Origin: Candidatus Obscuribacterales bacterium
GTDB taxonomy: Bacteria; Cyanobacteriota; Vampirovibrionia; Obscuribacterales; Obscuribacteraceae
Length of the DNA: 64,000 nucleotides
Assembly (NCBI GenBank): GCA_021732025.1
Contig: JAKFVU010000036.1
Span: 62,001-126,000, forward strand
Direction of reading: 5' to 3'
Of the stretch, positions 57,462-64,000 are shown in pieces. The translations under genes and the position numbers were made by a program. Every line of letters begins with the position of its first letter. Position 1 is the stretch's first letter. A model generated the notes under the pieces. The model was not told the DNA's origin. It saw only the letters and a list, made by a program, of their open reading frames with translations, and searched no databases.

Positions 57462-60038
57462 ATGACTCCAGGTAACAAGAATTCTCCCAAGCAAGCACCA
57501 ACCACAGTGGGTGTTCCTAAGGTGGTTACACAGCGAAAAGACGGATTCGTACTCGTTCGCGGTGCTCGGGAGCACAACTTGAAAGATATCGACGTGGACA
57601 TTCCCCGCGATTCACTTGTTGTTTTCACCGGTGTCTCTGGTTCTGGCAAATCATCACTGGCATTTGGCACCCTCTACGCCGAGGCCCAGAGACGTTATCT
57701 TGAGTCAGTATCTCCGTATGCTCGTCGTCTTTTTCACCAGATGAGTGTTCCTGAGGTAGACGAGATTGAAGGTCTGCCACCAGCGGTAGCACTACAGCAG
57801 CAGCGAGGCGCCCCTACTACTCGGTCGTCAGTGGGCAGTGTCACTACTCTCTCAAACTTACTGCGAATGCTCTATTCGCGTGCGGGTGCGTATCCAGCTA
57901 ACCAACCTCATTTAGACGCAGAGGCATTTTCTACCAATACACCTTCCGGTGCTTGCCCTGAGTGTCATGGTTTAGGACGCATCTATGAAGTAACTGAAAA
58001 GTCGATGGTGCCCGATGATACGCTAACTATTCGCCAGAAGTGTATAGCTGCATGGCCACCGGCTTGGCACGGTCAGAATTTAAAAGACATGCTCGTCACT
58101 CTCGGTTATGACATCGATAAACCATGGCGCGAAATGTCTAAGAAAGACCGTGACTGGATTCTCTTCACCGACGATCAGCCAGTTGTGCCTGTCTATGCTA
58201 ATTTCGAATCGCACGAAGTGAAGGCGGCGATGAAGCGCAAAGAGCCGCCAAGTTATAACGGTAATTTTTCTAGCGCTAAACGTCATGTGCTCTATAACTT
58301 TGCTAACACTCAAAGTGCAGCCATGAAAAAGCGCGTGTCGAAATACATGGTCAGCGCAGAATGCCGCCTCTGTAAGGGCAAAAGGTTACGTTTAGAGTCG
58401 CTCTCAGTAAAGTTTGCTGGCTTAGATATTGCCGATATTACTAATTATCCAATTATCAAACTCTCTGAAATTCTGCGTCCATATGCTGATGGGTCAGCAC
58501 CAGCGCTAGTTAAATTAGAGAAAGACCATCCCGAAAAAGCAATCGTAGCCCAGCGCATTGCCTTCGACCTCAATGCTCGAATCTCAGTTTTGCTCGATTT
58601 GGGCCTCGGCTATTTGGCTCTCGATCGCGGCACTCCAACTCTTTCACCTGGTGAGTTGCAGCGCTTGCGTTTAGCCACCCAGGTGCGCTCCAACTTGTTT
58701 GGTGTGGTCTATGTGCTTGATGAACCGTCTGCCGGGCTGCATCCTGCCGACACTGAAGCACTACTTTCAGCCTTAGAACAGCTAAAAAGTTCTGGCAATT
58801 CGCTCTTTGTAGTCGAGCACGATCTTGATGTAATCAAGCATGCTGACTGGATTGTTGATGTTGGACCAGCTGCCGGAGAACAGGGCGGCTATGTGCTTTA
58901 CAGCGGGCCATCAGCTGGTTTAGCCAATGTAGAAGAGTCGCAGACCAGGCGCTATTTGTTCGCTGAAGAGAAGCCGCCCAAGCGTCAACTGCGCAAACCT
59001 TCCGGATGGCTCAAGCTGGCTAGCATCACTCGCAATAATCTCAACAAACTCGATGTAGCTTTTCCCCTTGGTGCATTCACAACCATCACAGGTGTATCGG
59101 GATCAGGAAAATCTAGTCTTGTCAGTCAAGCTCTAGTCGAATTGGTGGCAGAAGCGCTTGGTCAGCAGATTGTTATGGCAGAGGAAGAATGCGAGGAGCT
59201 GGAGAAAGCTGAGATTGCCAAAACTAGCGGTCAAATCGCGTCAGGAATGGAAGGGGTTAAGCGCCTTGTAGTGGTAGATCAAAAAGCAATTGGGCGCACT
59301 CCGCGCTCGAACTTAGCTACATATACTGGTTTGTTCGATCATATTCGCAAGTTGTTTGCTAACACGAAAATGGCTCGGGCTAGGCATTACGACGCTGGTC
59401 GCTTTTCTTTCAACGTCGCTAAAGGCCGTTGCGAAAATTGCGAAGGTGAAGGCTTCGTCATGGTTGAGTTGCTTTTCCTCCCTAGTGTTTATGCCCCCTG
59501 TCCTACCTGCCATGGGGCCCGCTATAACGCCAAGACTCTCGACATCAAATATCGCGATAAAAATATTGCAGACGTGCTTGCTATGACTGTCGATCAAGCT
59601 TGGGAGTTCTTTGAAGATGAGCCTCAGGTGCGCCGATCGTTTCACGTCTTGCGCGAAGTCGGATTAGGCTATTTGCGTCTTGGTCAGCCAGCCACCGAGC
59701 TTTCTGGCGGAGAGGCACAGCGTATCAAGCTTGCTACCGAGTTGCAGCGCGTTCATCGCGGTGACACGCTCTATGTGCTAGATGAACCAACCACTGGTCT
59801 CCACCCATCGGACGTAGAAAAACTGATGACTCAGCTTGATGGTCTAGTGCAGTCGGGCAACACCGTAATTGTGGTAGAGCATGAGATGCGTGTGGTGGCC
59901 GGGAGTGATTGGGTAATTGATATTGGCCCCGGTGCCGGTGATCAAGGAGGGCAGATAGTCGCTGCCGGAAGTCCGCAGCAATTGGCTGAAGCAAAGAATA
60001 GCCGCACGGCTCCGTATCTAAAAAGGTTTTTGAGCTGA
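57462..60038 (+). CDS. UvrA-like dual-ABC ATPase (UvrA2 / drug-resistance type)
   Basis: A class of UvrA paralogue of 858 residues, shorter than repair UvrA (about 940). It has two ABC units: Walker [10 protein letters not shown] in each, signatures [14 protein letters not shown] and [15 protein letters not shown], and Walker [11 protein letters not shown] / [12 protein letters not shown]. Zinc fingers are CPECHGLGR and the CRLCKGKR module in the first half and CENCEGEGF...CPTCHG in the second. The short insertion region suggests altered UvrB binding. Similar proteins give resistance to DNA-binding drugs. The gene is alone, without uvrB or uvrC. Confidence 0.9.
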   Translation: MTPGNKNSPKQAPTTVGVPKVVTQRKDGFVLVRGAREHNLKDIDVDIPRDSLVVFTGVSGSGKSSLAFGTLYAEAQRRYLESVSPYARRLFHQMSVPEVDEIEGLPPAVALQQQRGAPTTRSSVGSVTTLSNLLRMLYSRAGAYPANQPHLDAEAFSTNTPSGACPECHGLGRIYEVTEKSMVPDDTLTIRQKCIAAWPPAWHGQNLKDMLVTLGYDIDKPWREMSKKDRDWILFTDDQPVVPVYANFESHEVKAAMKRKEPPSYNGNFSSAKRHVLYNFANTQSAAMKKRVSKYMVSAECRLCKGKRLRLESLSVKFAGLDIADITNYPIIKLSEILRPYADGSAPALVKLEKDHPEKAIVAQRIAFDLNARISVLLDLGLGYLALDRGTPTLSPGELQRLRLATQVRSNLFGVVYVLDEPSAGLHPADTEALLSALEQLKSSGNSLFVVEHDLDVIKHADWIVDVGPAAGEQGGYVLYSGPSAGLANVEESQTRRYLFAEEKPPKRQLRKPSGWLKLASITRNNLNKLDVAFPLGAFTTITGVSGSGKSSLVSQALVELVAEALGQQIVMAEEECEELEKAEIAKTSGQIASGMEGVKRLVVVDQKAIGRTPRSNLATYTGLFDHIRKLFANTKMARARHYDAGRFSFNVAKGRCENCEGEGFVMVELLFLPSVYAPCPTCHGARYNAKTLDIKYRDKNIADVLAMTVDQAWEFFEDEPQVRRSFHVLREVGLGYLRLGQPATELSGGEAQRIKLATELQRVHRGDTLYVLDEPTTGLHPSDVEKLMTQLDGLVQSGNTVIVVEHEMRVVAGSDWVIDIGPGAGDQGGQIVAAGSPQQLAEAKNSRTAPYLKRFLS

Positions 60039-60283
60039 CGTCGTCGTTAACGTCGCGTATGGTCACTGCTGGCACACCAGGCAAGTCTGATAAGGAGCGC
60101 CTTGCTAGTGGTTATCCGGCTAATCATGCCTATTCTGTGGTCGGTTACCGAGAAGACGCGCAAGGCAAGCGTTTTATCACTGTGCGAAACCCATGGGGCG
60201 GCAGCGATAAGGACGGCACATCTGAAGTAAGCATCGAAGGGTTTAGGCAAACTTTCGATCACTACTCTGTTGAAGAAAAGTAG
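60025..60283 (+). pseudogene. Remnant of a calpain-like C2 cysteine protease
   Basis: The frame carries HAYSVVGYRE and FITVRNPWG, the His and Asn regions of C2 (calpain-type) proteases, but no catalytic Cys half. The open frame extends upstream to about 60025, inside the end of the UvrA-like gene (as [18 protein letters not shown]), and a normal start is lacking; ATG 60059 would give 74 residues. So the 5' part was lost and the stump now follows the UvrA-like gene directly. The last part (SIEGFRQTFDHYSV) is the normal domain end. Confidence 0.65.
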
Positions 60284-60305
60284 GAGTTTGTACTTAATTA
60301 GATAC

Positions 60306-61169
60306 TTACTTAGTGGTTTGCTTTCTTACTGGTTCAGTGCTTGGCGCGCTTTCGGCGGGTGAATCATGCAGGTAGCGCGATGGGCCATCGGGCACAGTCA
60401 AAATTGATTCTTTCAGAAGTAAGAACATGGTTGGTTGAATTTTCAACTCACCGCTGTATGGATGGCTATAGGCGGATAACATCCAGATATTCAGTGCCAT
60501 GGCTGTTGCCACAAGAGTCGTCATTGTGCCTTGAATTCGGGGAAACTCAGAGGCGAAAATATAGCTCAAGAAGATTGTAATAGAGGCTCCGAGGCCAACG
60601 ATAATCCATAGAGCGGGTTGCATAGAGGTCTGCGCTAATAGAATGCGAGCCCGTCTATGCTCACCTAAGCTCTGCATAGAGCCGATCAGGCCTTGTTGTA
60701 GGTTACTTTGTCTGTCATTCTCTGGAACGGTTGATATCACTGCTTCCCAAAGCTTTTGATAGGTTTGCCAACCGTGATTGATTTTTTCGCGGCGTTCCAT
60801 CTTCGGCCATTCACTATCAATGACATCGTCAACATATTCGCGGCAGAACTGCCTAATTCTCGGTCTGTCGATATCTGAAAGCCCTCGAGCCACTCTAAAA
60901 ATGCTGGCGACATTACTGGCTTCTTGTTCGTCGTGCATACGTGCATCGTTGTACTTATCCATGGCTGAGGCCACCATGAAGCCGAGTAGAACAGCAAATA
61001 GTGTGCCGACCACACCCATCATCGCTTCACCAGCGCTATGGTGCTTCTCGAGGTCTTCTTGTTTGATAAAGTGATTGACTACCCACTGGCCTGCGAGCGC
61101 CAGTGAAACAATGATAGCTATGAGTAATAAGGCGTGTCCTAATGTATACATGACAGCAGAGGATACCAA
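60306..61169 (-). CDS. Bestrophin-like (DUF4239) membrane protein
   Basis: A 281-287-residue protein with four membrane helices: about 15-32, 50-70, 190-210 and 215-235. MMGVVGTLFAVLLGFMVASAMDKY and the central helical region with WPKMERR match DUF4239. Ion-channel function is suggested for the family but not shown here. The start is TTG 61169 or ATG 61151. It is on the opposite strand to the UvrA-like gene. Confidence 0.8.
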   Translation of the reverse strand: MVSSAVMYTLGHALLLIAIIVSLALAGQWVVNHFIKQEDLEKHHSAGEAMMGVVGTLFAVLLGFMVASAMDKYNDARMHDEQEASNVASIFRVARGLSDIDRPRIRQFCREYVDDVIDSEWPKMERREKINHGWQTYQKLWEAVISTVPENDRQSNLQQGLIGSMQSLGEHRRARILLAQTSMQPALWIIVGLGASITIFLSYIFASEFPRIQGTMTTLVATAMALNIWMLSAYSHPYSGELKIQPTMFLLLKESILTVPDGPSRYLHDSPAESAPSTEPVRKQTTK

Positions 61170-61215
61170 ATATGAGCTTGTCTGACTACTTTGCTCTGTC
61201 GTCTTTTGGATTTAC

Positions 61216-61485
61216 TTACCGCGAATTGTTACGTTTTTTTCTGCATCTTAGAATCCAGAATATGCCAATGCCGCACATAAGTGCGCCTGAGATCCACATA
61301 TAGGCTGACTCTGGTGATGATTTAACGGCGCAATATGCGAAGGCAAAGGAAGCAATAGCTGCTAGAAATCTGGCATGACAGAGATAGCAATGCCTGACTG
61401 GGACCAACTTACCGTTGTTGAGCTTGGACATTCCGTAGGGCTCGCCACAGTCTAGGCAGTTGTCTTCACTATGATTCATTGGCAC
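61216..61485 (-). CDS. Small zinc-ribbon membrane protein
   Basis: An 89-residue protein. CLDCGEPYG and CYLCHAR form a CxxC-CxxC zinc ribbon; two hydrophobic stretches follow (about 41-56 and 64-80). It overlaps the end of the NhaP gene by 17 bases, so both are co-transcribed. No family recognised. The role may be linked to the antiporter by position only. Confidence 0.65.
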   Translation of the reverse strand: MPMNHSEDNCLDCGEPYGMSKLNNGKLVPVRHCYLCHARFLAAIASFAFAYCAVKSSPESAYMWISGALMCGIGIFWILRCRKKRNNSR

Positions 61486-62995
61486 TAGACTCTAGTTCAA
61501 TTAAGTGGAGTCCTTCTTCTGTAAGCTGTCCCTCTTTGACTAGTTGTCTTAGGCAGTCTTTTTCAAGGTCAGCCACTCTATTTTTGAGTGCCTCTTCCTC
61601 AACAGCTGTAATAGAAAGATCTTCAAGGTGGAGGTCGTCAATTCTCTTGATTAGTGCGTCTCGCTCGTTTTCTAATTGAACATTTAGTCCTTCGAAAGAT
61701 GCTGCTGAAACTGCTCCAGTAGTAAACTGATCCTTCAGGAAAGTTACTGCTCGCTTCTTTGTAATTAATTGTGCTTTTAATCGTTTGTATTGTTCGCGCC
61801 TAGGGTCCTTCAAATTCATTTTTAATAGTTTGACTAGTGGCTGGATGGTAAGCCCTGGTACAAGAAGGGTAAACAGCACAACGCCAAATGTAGTGATGGT
61901 GATCATTTCACGGTATGCGAATTTGTCTGGCAAGCTTAGGGCTAAGGCCATGCACACCGAGCCCCTGAGTGCGCCCCAAAAGAGCATATGTCTCCACTTC
62001 CAAGGAATTTTGTGGTTCTTGCTGCCAATGAACGGGCACAGACCGTAAACCACCACAAGACGAGCAATCAAAATCAAAAATATGCCAACTCCTATCTGCA
62101 CGCCGTATTTGACAAGCAAATCAAATTTGATCTGCAAACCGATCAGAAGGAAAATTAGTGAATTTACGAGAAATGCGGTGTATTCCCAAAAAGAGTTTAC
62201 TGCCATTCTTGTGCCCGCTGACATACCAGTGCGACTACCGTAGTTGCCGATTATTACACCGGCCGCCACCACACTTAGTACTGCAGATACTTGTAGGTGT
62301 TCTGCGATCAAGTACGAACCATAAGCGAGAATTGTTGTAAGGGTGATTTCGAGCAAATGGTCATCGAATAATCTTGTTACTCGCGAAGCGGCATATCCAA
62401 GAAGTGCTCCGGTGGCACAGCCACCGAGTACGACAACCAAGAAACTCCCTGCTGTCGCTGCGACTGAAAAGGATGTGCCGGTAAGGACAATAGCTAGGAC
62501 TAATTTGAACAGTACGACTGCTGTGCCGTCATTGAATAGACTTTCTCCTTCCAAAAGCATCGTCAATCCACTATCCATGCCGAGCTTTCTGAATAATGCT
62601 AAAACCGAAATAGGATCAGTAGCAGCTATCATTGCGCCAAATAAAAAAGCTGGTCCTAAGGCTACATTGGCTAAATAATGCATTCCGAACGCAACAATTA
62701 GAGTGTTAATTACAACTCCAACTGTTGCTAACACTGTGATTGGCATCCAGCTTTTTCTCAATTCGGAAAGCTGTATATTCCAGGACGCTTCGAATAGAAC
62801 TGCTGGTAAGAAAATCAATAGAATTAAATCGGGTGTTAATTCGACTGGCGGCAGGAGATGGCAGAGTCCAATTATCAACCCAACGATAACTAGCGCTATT
62901 GAATACGGTAGCTTAATCCATTTCACAGACATTGCTACGGTAGCTGTGACCATGAGCAGAACTACAAAAATATCAATATGGATGGCTTCGTGCAT
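61469..62995 (-). CDS. CPA1-family Na+/H+ antiporter (NhaP type)
   Basis: Exchanges cytosolic sodium (or other cations) for external protons. The 508-residue protein has about 12 membrane helices. ATDPISVLALFRKLG and LFNDGTAVVLF are the CPA1 cation-binding helices (Asp-Pro and Asn-Asp motifs). A cytoplasmic C-terminal tail (about 400-508) is charged and coiled-coil-like. ATG 62995 starts the chain. It precedes the zinc-ribbon gene. Confidence 0.92.
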   Translation of the reverse strand: MHEAIHIDIFVVLLMVTATVAMSVKWIKLPYSIALVIVGLIIGLCHLLPPVELTPDLILLIFLPAVLFEASWNIQLSELRKSWMPITVLATVGVVINTLIVAFGMHYLANVALGPAFLFGAMIAATDPISVLALFRKLGMDSGLTMLLEGESLFNDGTAVVLFKLVLAIVLTGTSFSVAATAGSFLVVVLGGCATGALLGYAASRVTRLFDDHLLEITLTTILAYGSYLIAEHLQVSAVLSVVAAGVIIGNYGSRTGMSAGTRMAVNSFWEYTAFLVNSLIFLLIGLQIKFDLLVKYGVQIGVGIFLILIARLVVVYGLCPFIGSKNHKIPWKWRHMLFWGALRGSVCMALALSLPDKFAYREMITITTFGVVLFTLLVPGLTIQPLVKLLKMNLKDPRREQYKRLKAQLITKKRAVTFLKDQFTTGAVSAASFEGLNVQLENERDALIKRIDDLHLEDLSITAVEEEALKNRVADLEKDCLRQLVKEGQLTEEGLHLIELESSANES

Positions 62996-63032
62996 GGTTT
63001 ATTACTATTCCAGGTTGAGTTGGCTTGAACTT

Positions 63033-64000
63033 TTAGTGCACCGTGAAAAGTAGATAGTTGGCCATTATGTAAACTACTAAGATGGCAAAGGCATCTCCGG
63101 CCAAGAACAACAGTTTTTTCTCAGAGCGATAGGTGAGGCCGATTACAACTATTGCCATTGATACCACTGCGGTCAGTGCTGTTAAGACATTTATCTCAGA
63201 CACTGAGCGCAATAGAGGTGCTTTAAGGTAACAGAAATCAATGGCCGCAAGAATAGCGACATTGAAAAGATTGCTGCCCAAGAGATTAGCCACAGCCATA
63301 TCGAAAGCACCAATGCGAGCTGCTGCAACTGAAACGGTAATTTCTGGCAGCGAAGTTGTTATGGCAATAAATGAAGAGCCAATGAAACTCTCGCCCCAAC
63401 CAGTTGTTTTCGCAATTTTTTCACCAATCTCTGGTAGATAGCAGGCAGCTGCAACAATCATCAAAGAGTAGAGCGTAAAGAAAAGAACTGATTTGCGCAG
63501 AGTTGATCCTGGTTGTTCAGCCTCAGCTATTTCACCAGCAAATTCTTTCACCCGTGATTTTTCGTAAGAGTATATTAGCTTCATAGCAAGAAGATAGACA
63601 GCAATAAAGACCAGGCTCAGTGGGTCGATTGAGTTGAGTGAACTGAGGATTGGCAGATGCTTACCAAATAGAATATCAATTGCTGCAAGACTCACTAGAA
63701 TGATGCCAAAGCCCGCTGATAGCATGTGCCCTTGATGCACCATATGTGATACTGGTTTTCCTTTCGATAGCAGATCAAGACCTGCTATTACCAGCATATT
63801 GAACATACAACTGCCGAGGGTTCCGGACACCGCCATGTCTGGCAGGTCGTTAAGTGTAACTGCAGAAATTCCAGTTATAAGCTCAGGTAACGAGGTTATG
63901 GTTGCTAGCAGCACTAGGCCTACCCAGTTGCGACCAAGGCCTGTTTTGTCGGCTATGACATCTCCGTGTAACGTCAGTTTGGTACCGGCAAACATAATTA
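63033..64000 (-). CDS. Sodium/calcium exchanger family protein, 5' end beyond the window
   Basis: A CaCA-type exchanger with the two inverted repeats: ATITSLPELITGISAV in the first and AITTSLPEITVSVAAARI in the second, each holding ion-binding Glu residues. The first visible residues (FAGTKLTLHGDVIADKTGLGR) belong to the middle of the first repeat, so the true start lies beyond 64000. The ATG at 63995 is not taken as the start. About ten helices are visible. It is 37 bases from the NhaP gene and on the same strand. Confidence 0.85.
   Translation of the reverse strand, partial: IMFAGTKLTLHGDVIADKTGLGRNWVGLVLLATITSLPELITGISAVTLNDLPDMAVSGTLGSCMFNMLVIAGLDLLSKGKPVSHMVHQGHMLSAGFGIILVSLAAIDILFGKHLPILSSLNSIDPLSLVFIAVYLLAMKLIYSYEKSRVKEFAGEIAEAEQPGSTLRKSVLFFTLYSLMIVAAACYLPEIGEKIAKTTGWGESFIGSSFIAITTSLPEITVSVAAARIGAFDMAVANLLGSNLFNVAILAAIDFCYLKAPLLRSVSEINVLTALTAVVSMAIVVIGLTYRSEKKLLFLAGDAFAILVVYIMANYLLFTVH

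Noticed and set aside
1..64000. CRISPR arrays, rRNA, tRNA and insertion sequences
   Set aside because: No regular repeat-spacer series, no clover-leaf genes and no transposase motif were seen; a tRNAscan and an IS search would be decisive.

Overview
The window is bacterial chromosomal DNA with short intergenic gaps, about 60 recognisable protein genes and no rRNA or tRNA that I can see. The best taxonomic guess is a heterotrophic, non-photosynthetic relative of cyanobacteria (Melainabacteria / Vampirovibrionophyceae, Obscuribacterales type). I infer this from tandem Ser/Thr kinases with leucine-rich tails, a DUF2103 protein, NDH-2, and the general style of the proteins. It is not proven; a planctomycete or another deep Gram-negative lineage would also fit. 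Genes fall into two codon styles. One set has strongly C/G-ending codons, suggesting high expression: M1 aminopeptidase, the 19.1-22.3 kb operon, HtpX, prolyl iminopeptidase, an S15/CocE hydrolase, an SDR-hydratase fusion, an S41 protease and a glycogen debranching enzyme. The other set is more A/T-ending. Many intrinsic terminators have UUCG or GAAA loops.

Layout. 0.1-4.2 kb: an anchored secreted protein, a stand-alone receiver protein with a coupled 19-codon leader ORF, and an M1 aminopeptidase. 4.4-7.6 kb: a mobile mystery A/B (HTH + Fic) pair, a DUF985 cupin with a second short leader ORF, an AlkD-like DNA glycosylase and a START-like protein. 7.7-12.1 kb (minus): a pyrB-pyrC operon that continues into a membrane protein, a P-loop kinase and a GNAT-cupin fusion. 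12.1-19 kb: a MurF-like protein without its P-loop, a DCC-like protein missing a cysteine, a DUF1573-cytochrome c lipoprotein with a TPR protein, an Lrp regulator divergent from an EamA exporter, a YbaK deacylase and a PhzF protein. 19.1-22.3 kb (minus): a five-gene operon of unknown function with an S1-domain protein and a degenerate FtsH-type M41 domain. 22.5-22.7 kb: an orphan attenuator-like RNA. 23-31.8 kb: HtpX, two convergent secreted paralogues, two peptidases and an SDR/dienoyl-CoA isomerase fusion.

32-38.4 kb: a zinc-finger protein, two tandemly duplicated membrane Ser/Thr kinases with LRR sensors, and a cytosolic-looking S41 protease. 38.8-42.1 kb: NDH-2, small proteins and an extradiol dioxygenase. 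42.2-48.1 kb: a urate degradation operon (uricase, allantoinase, allantoicase, OHCU decarboxylase, HIU hydrolase and a CitE/malate-synthase-like aldolase). A possible structured RNA and a 12-bp palindrome precede it. Together these genes convert urate to allantoate and ureidoglycolate; the last enzyme may consume glyoxylate.

48.2-49.3 kb: a 21-residue leader peptide with six tyrosines in eight residues, then an intrinsic terminator, then a heme-oxygenase-like diiron oxidase. This is a candidate tyrosine-sensing attenuator and the most interesting locus in the window. 49.4-64 kb: a class A beta-lactamase, VOC protein, sterol-desaturase-like enzyme, esterase, glycogen debranching enzyme, a UvrA-like ABC protein followed by a calpain-protease remnant, a bestrophin-like protein, an NhaP-type antiporter and a Na/Ca exchanger cut by the window end.
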